From UBA11090 sp035560555 (lineage in GTDB: Bacteria > Spirochaetota > Spirochaetia > Treponematales > Rectinemataceae), in contig DATMZF010000017.1 in the NCBI GenBank assembly GCA_035560555.1, positions 30,638 to 94,637 on the forward strand: 64,000 bases of DNA. The letters run 5' to 3'. Below the pieces are notes generated by a model. It saw only the letters and a program-made list of their open reading frames with translations. It did no database searches and was not told the origin of the DNA. The translations under genes and the position numbers were made by a program. Shown piece after piece: positions 50,771 through 58,752 of the stretch (positions within the stretch are counted from its first letter, which is position 1; each line of letters starts with the position of its first letter).

Positions 50771-51772
50771 TCAGAGCGAGAGAATCTCTTTCCAGACACG
50801 CTCGTCCACGGGGATTCCCTCGACGGCGTTGCGCTCCCTCACCGCCCTCATCCGCTGCCCGGCGTAGACGACCGGCCTGGACGAGCCATCTGGTTTCGAC
50901 GAGAGCAGGTCCTCGACGGAGATCCGCACGATTTCCTCCACGCGCTCGCGCGGCGCTATGGCGGAAATATTGATCGCGATGAAGGTCTGCGAAATCGCGT
51001 ACTCCCCGTCGAGCTTTCCGATGGCCGACGTCGTATTGCCGAGCGAGAGCCCTCCAGCGAAGATATCCAGAACGAAGGAGAGCGCGGCGCCTTTCCAGTA
51101 TCCGGCCGGCATCATCCGCTTCGTCTTCAGCACGGCCTCGGGATCGCAGGTCAGGTTGCCCTCGGCGTCGAATCCGGCCGCGAAGGGCATCTTCTCGCCC
51201 TTGAGCGCCGCGAGTTCCAGCGCCCCGTAGGAATATTGCGACATCGCCATGTCGACGACGATATGATCTTCCTTCCACGGGAATGCCATGACGAGCGGGT
51301 TATTGCCCAGCCGCGGGTCCATCGCTCCCCAAGTCGGCATATTGGGCAGGGTGTTGGTGAAGCAGATGCCCGCCATCCCCTGTTCGCAAGCCTGATAGCC
51401 GTAGGTCGCGGCGCGCATCCAATGGTTCGTGTTGCGCAGGGCCACGCAGGCGATACCATGCTCCTTCGCGAGTTCGATCGCTCTTCCCATGCATGCCCAG
51501 GCATTGACGATGCCGAAGCCCAGCCCGCCATCGTAGCTCTCCAGCGCGCCGAAAGCCTCCACTAGGACAGGCTCGGCCTTCATATCCAGCGTCCCGCCGT
51601 CTATGCTCCTCACGATCCGCGCGAAACGGTTGACGCCGTGCGTGTAGGTGCCCTCGAGCGAGTTGCGCGTCACTTCGAGCGCGACCTTCCGGGCATGATC
51701 GGGCTGACAACCGCGCCCAAGCAGTATTTTCTCGAGAACGGCCCGCGCTTCCTCAGCGTGAATCTTCAACAT
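50771..51772 (-). CDS. YiaK/DlgD-type 3-dehydro-L-gulonate 2-dehydrogenase (Ldh family)
   Basis: A 333-residue NAD(P)-dependent 2-hydroxyacid dehydrogenase of the malate/L-lactate (Ldh2) fold. It is close to E. coli YiaK: THGVNRF near residue 45, VALRNTNHWMRAATYG near 110-125 (catalytic His), GNNPLVMAFP near 155, MPAGYWKGAALSFVLD near residue 225, and EYAISQTFIAI near 265. YiaK reduces 2,3-diketo-L-gulonate. GGAGG lies six bases before the ATG. It is the last gene of a minus-strand set with a permease and an amidohydrolase; the actual substrate in this context is uncertain. Confidence 0.85.
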   Translation of the reverse strand: MLKIHAEEARAVLEKILLGRGCQPDHARKVALEVTRNSLEGTYTHGVNRFARIVRSIDGGTLDMKAEPVLVEAFGALESYDGGLGFGIVNAWACMGRAIELAKEHGIACVALRNTNHWMRAATYGYQACEQGMAGICFTNTLPNMPTWGAMDPRLGNNPLVMAFPWKEDHIVVDMAMSQYSYGALELAALKGEKMPFAAGFDAEGNLTCDPEAVLKTKRMMPAGYWKGAALSFVLDIFAGGLSLGNTTSAIGKLDGEYAISQTFIAINISAIAPRERVEEIVRISVEDLLSSKPDGSSRPVVYAGQRMRAVRERNAVEGIPVDERVWKEILSL

Positions 51773-51793
51773 CGAACGCCTCCATGTGCAAAC

Positions 51794-52996
51794 TCACCCG
51801 ATCGACACCATCGACCCGACCGCCATGAGTAGATAGGCCGCGGCGATAATCCATTCAATCCCTTTGACATCGAGGCTTCCGGGAAGAATGGCGGGCTTTT
51901 CGCGCGCGCGCCGATACTTCGCGTAGGTCGGCAGGATGAGAACCGCGACAAGCACCGCGATGCCGCCGCCCGCGGTGCGCATGAAACCGAGGAAACCGCC
52001 AAAAAACGAGAGCGCCAAGGTCGGGAGAGTGGCCGCGAGAAACGCGGCGAACTGGCCAATGCCAAGACGCTCGCGCAGAATCGACGCGAGAGCCTGAGCG
52101 ATGGACCAGTAGGAGCTTAGCATGGCGAGCGTCACGAAGATCGCGCCCAGGACCATGGCCGCCGGGCCGAGATACCGGGTCCAGCCGATAGTGGCGACGG
52201 AGGTAACTTCGCCCGGTACGGCGAGCGCGAGCGCCGTCACCACGAGGATGACGAGAAGGTTAATACCCAGCCCCATGGCCACGGAAGGGACGATGAGCCT
52301 CGGCCGGTCCGAAAGTCCGCGGACCGCCTGTGGCACCGAAAAGAACGCCGCGAAGGAGAACATCGACATGCCGTATAGGGCGAGGATTCGATTCAAGGTG
52401 GGAGAACCTGGCAGGCGCGGGGAGGCGCTGACCGCGGCGGCGGCCGCCTCGGCGGAATTTCCCCCGGCTACGCGCGCGAAGGTCAAGCCCGCCAGCGCCA
52501 CAAACACGATCGCCATCCCCGCCAGCGCGGCGGATTCGGCGAGGCCGAGAGCGCGCAGGCCCAGCGCGGCTACCGCGGCCGCCAAGGCATAGAACAGGAT
52601 CGAACCGGCGACCTCTCCCATCCCCAGCGAGGCGAACACCTCGCGCCCACCCGCCACATACGCGGCCAAATTAGCCAGGAAGGCGAGTCCCATCAGGACG
52701 AACAGCGCCCAGGTGAGCGTCTTGCCCCATTTTCCGGTGAACAGGTAGCGATCCAGCAGCTCAATGATCTGGCTACCGGTGCCATCGCCCGCTGAAAGCT
52801 CGGCGATCATGAGGTGGAGGAGAAAACTGAGGCCGTAGGCCGCGAGGATCACCAGCAGCGCGACCGGAAGTCCATTCAGCGATACGAGATAGGGCAAAGC
52901 CAGGACGCCGCCGCCAATGCCGTAGCCGGCGATGATGCTCGCCGCCTGCCAGAGTCCAAGCCGATCCGCGCCTTCCGCAGCTGTTTTCGCTTTCAT
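51794..52996 (-). CDS. Amino-acid permease, AAAP/HAAAP-type
   Basis: A 400-residue inner-membrane carrier with 10-11 spans of the APC superfamily. The N-terminus IIAGYGIGGGVLALPY near residue 17-32 carries the glycine-rich first helix typical of aromatic and neutral amino-acid permeases. The ATG at 52996 was chosen because GGGGAG lies six bases upstream and the longer frame runs through the end of the amidohydrolase region. It sits between the amidohydrolase and the dehydrogenase genes. Substrate not determined. Confidence 0.8.
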   Translation of the reverse strand: MKAKTAAEGADRLGLWQAASIIAGYGIGGGVLALPYLVSLNGLPVALLVILAAYGLSFLLHLMIAELSAGDGTGSQIIELLDRYLFTGKWGKTLTWALFVLMGLAFLANLAAYVAGGREVFASLGMGEVAGSILFYALAAAVAALGLRALGLAESAALAGMAIVFVALAGLTFARVAGGNSAEAAAAAVSASPRLPGSPTLNRILALYGMSMFSFAAFFSVPQAVRGLSDRPRLIVPSVAMGLGINLLVILVVTALALAVPGEVTSVATIGWTRYLGPAAMVLGAIFVTLAMLSSYWSIAQALASILRERLGIGQFAAFLAATLPTLALSFFGGFLGFMRTAGGGIAVLVAVLILPTYAKYRRAREKPAILPGSLDVKGIEWIIAAAYLLMAVGSMVSIG

Positions 52997-53013
52997 CTCG
53001 CTCCCCTTTAGGT

Positions 53014-54654
53014 TCAAAGAATCGCGCCTTTTCCGAGACCGCGCAGCGCGTTCGCCGCGAGGGCCGGCAAGCCAGCGCCGGGTATCGAAAGTGGTCGCCC
53101 GTCCTTCCATGTCGAACGTACTTTCAGCCTGTGGAGCTGGTCGTGCGCCGTTTCGAAGGGATCATCGTCCATGACGATGAAATCCGCCCTCTTTCCGACT
53201 TCCAGCGTTCCCCTCTCTCCTTCCTCAAATCCGGCGTACGCGCCTCCCCACGCATAAGCGCGCAGGGCCTCGTACACCGAAAGCCGTTCGGAAGGAAGAG
53301 GATGCATGACCGCTCCCGCGATCTGAATGAATGGATTGAAGCCCTGCACCGGCGCGTCCGTGGACAGCGCGATTATCGCGCCCGCGTCGGAGAGCGAACG
53401 GAGGGGACTCATTCCGGCTAGGGTTTCCGGATCGAGTGCATCCCTGTAGCCGCCGAGGAACCGGTCATCGGCCCAAGCGAACCCAGGCTGCATCGCCAGC
53501 ACCAACCTGCGCTTGCCCGCCCGCTCGATCTGATCCCGCCTCGGCAGTTCGAAATGCTCAATCCGCATGCGCAGGCGATTCTCTCGGTCACCCTCCTCAT
53601 CGAGCAGGCGTTCGGCGGCGCCCAGCACCGATTCGATCGCCCGAGGACCAATCGCGTGGGCCGCCGTCTGGAAGCCCCGCGTATGGAACTCGCGCATCAG
53701 ATCGTACGCCTGTCCAGGGTCCCGATACAGATTGCCGAGTCCCCCTCGATCCAAATATGGCCTGTCCACAGCCGCGCTGCGAGAGGAGATGGAGCCATCC
53801 ATCTCCCAGGCCATGCAGCCGCCCGCCCGGAGGCGACGAAGTTTTTTTCGCGTTTTCAATATACGGCCGGGATCCGTGTATTGCAGGTAGAGCGTCAGCC
53901 TCAGCGGCAGGCCAGGCCCCAAGGCGAACATTATGCCGGCGGTGGGATCCGCTGTCGCGTCCTGAAAGCCTTCGAGACAATGGACGCCCACGATCCCGCA
54001 CGCCGCGGCCTCCGCGACGGTTTCATGCAGTCCCCTCGCGATCGTCCTCGCGTCGGCCGATCGCATGAGCCGATCGTTTACGCGCCCCATGTTGAACTCA
54101 TGTCCCTCGCCGGACAGGATGCCTTCCCGCGCGACGCTCTCAAGTCCGAGCGCCCTCAAGGCCTGAGTCGAGTACGCGCTCGAATGACCGTCCAGCGAAA
54201 ATATGTAGACTTCCCTGCCCGGGAGCGCGGCATCCAGCTCGGCCGCGGTGGGTAGCCTATGCTCCTCAAGCCCCGCCGGCAGGGCGCCAAAACCCACGAC
54301 AGGCCCCGTCGGCCTCGTCGCGGCGGCATTTCGGATCAAATCGAGCAAACCTTCCAGACGGTCCGGCTTCGGCCTCTCATCCTCGAGGCTGCAGAGTCTC
54401 GGCCCGAGGGCTCCTAGCAGCGTCTTCGACAGGAAATGCGTATGCGCGTCGGTGAACGCGGGCAGAACCGTCGCGCCCCCCAGATTAACGCGATTCCTCA
54501 ACGGAGGGAGCTCGGCACCCTCAGGCATAAAACCCGCGAATCGTCCCAGCGCGTCGACGATAAACCCTCCGAATCGCTCGCCTTCCCGGGCAAGACTGTG
54601 CGCGCGGCAGTTATAAAAGAGACGATGATCCAGCATAGACTGATCTTGCACCAT
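53014..54654 (-). CDS. YtcJ-like amidohydrolase
   Basis: A 546-residue metal-dependent hydrolase. The HxH metal motif is in PAFTDAHTHFL near residue 67. A carboxylate/second-shell region EHFELPRRDQIE lies near 370, the second metal region STDAP near 440, and the C-terminal beta-sandwich GTLEVGKRADFIVMDDDPF near 495. YtcJ-like enzymes cleave C-N bonds of varied amides. The N-terminal start is uncertain: 54654 or the Met at 54636, both without a good ribosome site. Probably co-transcribed with the permease and the dehydrogenase. Confidence 0.85.
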   Translation of the reverse strand: MVQDQSMLDHRLFYNCRAHSLAREGERFGGFIVDALGRFAGFMPEGAELPPLRNRVNLGGATVLPAFTDAHTHFLSKTLLGALGPRLCSLEDERPKPDRLEGLLDLIRNAAATRPTGPVVGFGALPAGLEEHRLPTAAELDAALPGREVYIFSLDGHSSAYSTQALRALGLESVAREGILSGEGHEFNMGRVNDRLMRSADARTIARGLHETVAEAAACGIVGVHCLEGFQDATADPTAGIMFALGPGLPLRLTLYLQYTDPGRILKTRKKLRRLRAGGCMAWEMDGSISSRSAAVDRPYLDRGGLGNLYRDPGQAYDLMREFHTRGFQTAAHAIGPRAIESVLGAAERLLDEEGDRENRLRMRIEHFELPRRDQIERAGKRRLVLAMQPGFAWADDRFLGGYRDALDPETLAGMSPLRSLSDAGAIIALSTDAPVQGFNPFIQIAGAVMHPLPSERLSVYEALRAYAWGGAYAGFEEGERGTLEVGKRADFIVMDDDPFETAHDQLHRLKVRSTWKDGRPLSIPGAGLPALAANALRGLGKGAIL

Positions 54655-54756
54655 GGGATATCAACGCGCAAGCTTGTTTTTGCCCCTTTGCCTCATAAGG
54701 ATTCGCCGTCGTTTCGTTTTTTCGCCAGGCTTGGGATTCCCGACGCATTCCGCAAT

Positions 54757-54787
54757 AAAAAAGGCTCCCTTTCGGAAGCCTAAAAAA
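54757..54787 (-). terminator. Terminator after tRNA-Leu
   Basis: On the minus strand AGGCTTCC, GAAA tetraloop, GGGAGCCT, followed by TTTTTT. It begins right after the tRNA 3' end and also marks the upstream edge of the amidohydrolase unit. Confidence 0.88.
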
Positions 54788-54867
54788 TGCCCGGAGGGGG
54801 ACTTGAACCCCCATGCTTTCGCACTAGAACCTGAATCTAGCGTGTCTGCCAATTCCACCATCCGGGC
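54788..54867 (-). tRNA. tRNA-Leu (anticodon CAG)
   Basis: Minus-strand cloverleaf: acceptor GCCCGGA/TCCGGGC with discriminator A, D-arm GTGGAATTGGCAGAC, anticodon arm CTAGA-TTCAGGT-TCTAG giving CAG, a long variable arm (type II tRNA) and T-arm GGGGGTTCAAGTCCCCC. CCA is not encoded, so it must be added. Reads CUG codons. Confidence 0.95.
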
Positions 54868-55139
54868 AACGCGGAATGTATTTTTACCGTTACGATGCCG
54901 CTCTGTCAAGCACTTGCGGGGCAGATCGCGCCCATTCGCCGGAACAATCGCGGCGGCGCGATTGGAGCTCTTGGAGTCTTCCATAATATCGTTTCAATAT
55001 TTGACCATCCCGTTTCATATATGGCTTTTCTCAACTTGTCAGAATGAGCTTCCCGGGTTACTATTGTATCGATGCATATGACGCAGCACAGTGCCCGCGC
55101 TTTCACCCCTTCCAGCGGGCAAATAACCATGGAGAAGCT

Positions 55140-56492
55140 ATGAAACTTTCGGCGTGGAACCACGATATGAGTGGTTTTGACTACTTGTCCCTGCTCGTCA
55201 TCGATATCGATGGCCGACTTCGGGCGGTGAGCCTTCCGGCAAGCTACGCGAGCGAAAAAGTATTGAAGAAAGGCATCGGCTTCGACGCGTCCAACTTCGG
55301 CTACGCGAAAGTCCATTCTTCGGACATGGTCGCCGTACCCGATCTGGGCAGCTCTTTCATCGAAGAGAAAGAGGGCTTCAGGATTCTGCACGCCTTCTGC
55401 GATGTGAAAACGACCGACGGCATGCCCTTCGCCCAGTATCCGAGGGAAGTGGTCGCAAAGGCGCTCGAAAAGGTGCGACGAAGCGGCGTCGGCGAGGATG
55501 TCATGCTTCTCGTCGAGCTGGAATTCTACGTGTTCGACAATGTGCGCTATTCGACGACCGTCGATCATTCCTACTATTTCGTCGAGAACTCCGAGGGGAT
55601 CGGGGAAGAATCCGAGGATTCGCCGCGCGTGGGGCTTTCCAGGGCCTACCACCTCTCCTCGCCGGACGATCGCTATCAGCTCCTGCGCAACAAGGCCGTG
55701 CAGTCGATGATCGACGCGGGCATTCCCGTCAAATATCACCACCACGAAGTGGGTTCCTCCCAGCTCGAGATCGAGCTGGATTTCATATCGCTGAGGAAGG
55801 CGGGCGATCTTGTGACCCTCGCGCAGTGGATTCTGCGCAACGAGGCGGCCGAGCTCGGGCTCAACGTCACCTTCATGCCGAAGCCGATGTACAAGATCGC
55901 GGGCAGCGGCATGCACGTCCATCAGTTCATCGTGAAGGACGGCACGTCGGTGTTCCCGGGTGAGGGGCTCTACGGGCTCTCCGCGACGGGTCTTTCTTAC
56001 ACCGCGGGCATCCTTTCCCACGCGCTTTCGGGCTCCCTCCTCGCCTTCTCGAATCCTTCGACGAATTCCTATCGCCGCCTGGTGCCCGGCTATGAGGCGC
56101 CCGTGAGCGCGACCTTCGCGCAGGGATCGAGAGCCGCGGCGGTAAGAATTCCGGGATATCTCGGCAAGGGCGAGGCGCGCATCGAGTTCAGGACCGGCGA
56201 CGCCACCGCCAACATCTACTATTTCCTCGCCGCGATGGTCCTCGCCGGACTGGACGGCATCGCGCGCGAGCTCGATCCCGTGGCCATGGGCTTCTCCTCC
56301 GACAAAGTGACGCCCAAAAACACCTTCCCTACGGGTCTCTACCACGTCCTCGCCGGACTAAAGAAGGATAGCGCCTATCTGGAAGGGAGCTTTCCGGCCG
56401 ACCTCGTCAGCGCCTGGATCGCGCGCAAGTCGAAAGACGCGGAGTATGTCTACAACGCCCCCGTTCCGCAGGAATTCGAGCTTTACTTCTGA
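55140..56492 (+). CDS. Glutamine synthetase-family protein (type I-like)
   Basis: A 450-residue enzyme of the GS fold. Catalytic-domain motifs: ELEFYVFD near residue 122 (metal Glu), HHHEVGSSQLEIEL near 200, GSGMHVHQF near residue 255 (metal His), NPSTNSYRRLVPGYEAPV near 305 (Asn/Arg loop), and RIEFRTGDATANIYY near 345. It differs from housekeeping GlnA in several places, so it may act on another substrate, such as a gamma-glutamyl amine. The ATG at 55140 follows GGAGAAGCT. It stands before iorA with a 59-base gap and may be part of the same operon. Confidence 0.85.
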   Translation: MKLSAWNHDMSGFDYLSLLVIDIDGRLRAVSLPASYASEKVLKKGIGFDASNFGYAKVHSSDMVAVPDLGSSFIEEKEGFRILHAFCDVKTTDGMPFAQYPREVVAKALEKVRRSGVGEDVMLLVELEFYVFDNVRYSTTVDHSYYFVENSEGIGEESEDSPRVGLSRAYHLSSPDDRYQLLRNKAVQSMIDAGIPVKYHHHEVGSSQLEIELDFISLRKAGDLVTLAQWILRNEAAELGLNVTFMPKPMYKIAGSGMHVHQFIVKDGTSVFPGEGLYGLSATGLSYTAGILSHALSGSLLAFSNPSTNSYRRLVPGYEAPVSATFAQGSRAAAVRIPGYLGKGEARIEFRTGDATANIYYFLAAMVLAGLDGIARELDPVAMGFSSDKVTPKNTFPTGLYHVLAGLKKDSAYLEGSFPADLVSAWIARKSKDAEYVYNAPVPQEFELYF

Positions 56493-56551
56493 CACGATAC
56501 AACGCTCGGGGCGGCCATTCTGAAAGGACAGTCCCGACAAGGAGAATCACG

Positions 56552-58177
56552 ATGCCGGAGTTCGTTTTTTCTGGCGACGAGGCGATAGGGCGCGGAGCTC
56601 TTGACGCCGGTGTCTCGGGCGCCTTCGCCTATCCGGGTACCCCTTCGACCGAGATCATGGAGTTCATCCAGGACAACCTGGACGCATACCTGGTCGCGCT
56701 GCCCGAGGCCGACAGGAAAACCGTCGTCGCCCAGTGGTGCAGCAACGAAAAAACCGCCTACGAGGCGGCTCTGGGCGCCTCCTTCGCCGGTAGGCGCGCC
56801 ATGGTTTCCATGAAGCATGTCGGCCTCAACGTCGCCATGGATCCCTTCACCAATTCGGCGCTCGTCCGCATCAAGGGCGGGCTCGTCGTGGTGGTGGCGG
56901 ACGACCCTGGCATGCATTCGAGCCAGGACGAACAGGATTCGCGGATGCTCGCTGATTTCGCGAAGGTTCCCTGTTTCGAACCTTCGGACCAGCAGGAGGC
57001 GTACGCGATGACGCGCGCCGCCTTCGACTACTCCGAGGCGCATGAGGTTCCCGTGCTGCTCCGTGTCACGACGCGGCTGGCCCACGCTAGGGCGCCGGTG
57101 CGGACGATGGCGGCGCGCGGCACCAACGCCCTCGAGAAATGCGCCGACTTCAAGTCGTGGATACTCATGCCCGCCAACGCGCGGAAAAATTGGAAAGCGC
57201 TTCTCGAAAAGAACCTGCGATTCCGCGCGGACGCCGAGAACGCCGCGGCGATCAACCTGCGCGACAAGAGCCTGGGGGTGATCACCTGCGGTCTGGGTTT
57301 GCGTTACTATCTCGAAAACGAGGACGACTGGGCGACCGCCCACGATGGCGCCCGTCCGTCCCATCTCCACATTGGACGCTATCCCATCGGCGGCGACAAA
57401 ATCAGGGAGTTGGCCGCTCACGTGGAAAAGATTCTCGTGATAGAGGAAGGTCAGACCTTCATCGAAAAACAGATCGTCGGGGTGTTTCCGGCGCCCTTGC
57501 CCGTTGCGGGCAAGCTGTCCGGCGACCTTCCCCTCGAAGGTGAGCTCTCCTCGGATTCCGTGCGCGCGGCGCTCGGACTCGCGCAGAAGGCGACACTGCC
57601 TTCTGCCGGAATTGTTATTCCGACGCGGCCGCCCCAGTTCTGCCAGGGCTGTCCGCACGCCGATTCCTTTGCCGCGCTCAAGGAAGCGCTGAAGGACGAA
57701 GCCGAATTCCTGATCGCTTCCGACATAGGCTGCTACACGCTGGCGGCCCTTCCTCCCTTCAACGCCGTGGACTCCTGCGTCGAGATGGGCGCCTCGATAG
57801 GCATGGCGCGCGGAGCCTCCTCGGTCGGCCTGAAAAAAGCCGTGGCGACCATAGGCGACTCCACCTTCTACCATTCCGGCATGACCAATCTCCTCGACGC
57901 GGTGGCGCACAAAACGACATTGACCGTCCTCATCCTCGACAACAGCACGACGGGCATGACGGGCGCCCAGCCGACCATATCGCCGGGGTCCAGGCTGCGA
58001 GCCATCCTTGAGGGGTTGGGCGTCGAGCGAGGGCACGTCCGCGAACTCGAGGCGCACCGAAAGAACCACGAGGCGAATGTAGCCGCTATCCGCGAAGAAC
58101 TTGACTACGATGGCGTATCGGTCATCATCCTGAGACGTGAGTGTATTGAGTATCTCAAGAAAGCGAGGCGATCATGA
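56552..58177 (+). CDS. iorA: Indolepyruvate:ferredoxin oxidoreductase alpha subunit without C-terminal ferredoxin domain
   Basis: A 541-residue TPP-dependent 2-oxoacid oxidoreductase subunit that converts aryl pyruvates to aryl-acyl-CoA with CO2 and reduced ferredoxin. N-terminal GDEAIGRGALDAGVSGAFAYPGTP, the Cys motif QFCQGCPHAD near residue 365, the TPP motif GDSTFYHSGMTNLLD near residue 437. Classical IorA has about 600-640 residues and ends in a 2[4Fe-4S] domain; here the frame ends after RRECIEYLKKARRS with no ferredoxin Cys motifs and overlaps iorB by ATGA, so the domain is truly missing. AAGGAG precedes the ATG. Confidence 0.9.
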   Translation: MPEFVFSGDEAIGRGALDAGVSGAFAYPGTPSTEIMEFIQDNLDAYLVALPEADRKTVVAQWCSNEKTAYEAALGASFAGRRAMVSMKHVGLNVAMDPFTNSALVRIKGGLVVVVADDPGMHSSQDEQDSRMLADFAKVPCFEPSDQQEAYAMTRAAFDYSEAHEVPVLLRVTTRLAHARAPVRTMAARGTNALEKCADFKSWILMPANARKNWKALLEKNLRFRADAENAAAINLRDKSLGVITCGLGLRYYLENEDDWATAHDGARPSHLHIGRYPIGGDKIRELAAHVEKILVIEEGQTFIEKQIVGVFPAPLPVAGKLSGDLPLEGELSSDSVRAALGLAQKATLPSAGIVIPTRPPQFCQGCPHADSFAALKEALKDEAEFLIASDIGCYTLAALPPFNAVDSCVEMGASIGMARGASSVGLKKAVATIGDSTFYHSGMTNLLDAVAHKTTLTVLILDNSTTGMTGAQPTISPGSRLRAILEGLGVERGHVRELEAHRKNHEANVAAIREELDYDGVSVIILRRECIEYLKKARRS

Positions 58178-58752
58178 ACTATAATATCATCCTCGCTGGC
58201 GTGGGCGGACAGGGCGGTCTCTCCATCTCGGTGGTGATAGCCAGGGCTGCCATGGCCGCCGGGTATCTCGTCAAACAGTCGGAGGTCCACGGGATGTCCC
58301 AGCGCGGCGGCGAAGTCCTCGCCCACCTGCGCATTTCAGACAAGGAAATCCAGAGCCCGACGATTCCGAAGGGATCGGCCGACCTCGTTCTCGCGTTCGA
58401 GCCGCTCGAAGCCCTGCGCTATGTCTCCTGGCTCGCGGCCGACAGGGGCGTCGTCGTCTCGGCGCTAACTCCGATCAAGAATATTTCCGATTATCCGGAA
58501 ACCGGCGACATCATCGCCGAAATAGAGAAGTTGCCCCGGCACAGGATCCTCGATGCCGAAGCGATAGCCAAGGCGGCCGGCAGCGCGAAAGCGGCCAACG
58601 TCGTCCTCGTGGGGGCCGCGGCCGACCTGATGCCGGTGCCCTCCAGCCTGATCGAGAAGGAAATCACGGCTCTCTTCGCGCGCAAGGGCGAAGCTGTAGC
58701 CCAAGCCAATGTGAGGGCATTCAAAGATGGTCAAGCGCAATTCGCCCACTGA
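58174..58752 (+). CDS. iorB: Indolepyruvate:ferredoxin oxidoreductase beta subunit
   Basis: A 192-residue gamma-type domain subunit: GVGGQGGLSISVVIARAAMAAG at residues 7-28 and VHGMSQRGGEVLAHLRIS near 38-55 are the family signature for the CoA/2-oxoacid oxidoreductase gamma part. It overlaps iorA by ATGA and the acyl-CoA synthetase gene by 26 bases, so all three are translated together. IorB proteins work as heterotetramers with IorA. Confidence 0.93.
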   Translation: MNYNIILAGVGGQGGLSISVVIARAAMAAGYLVKQSEVHGMSQRGGEVLAHLRISDKEIQSPTIPKGSADLVLAFEPLEALRYVSWLAADRGVVVSALTPIKNISDYPETGDIIAEIEKLPRHRILDAEAIAKAAGSAKAANVVLVGAAADLMPVPSSLIEKEITALFARKGEAVAQANVRAFKDGQAQFAH

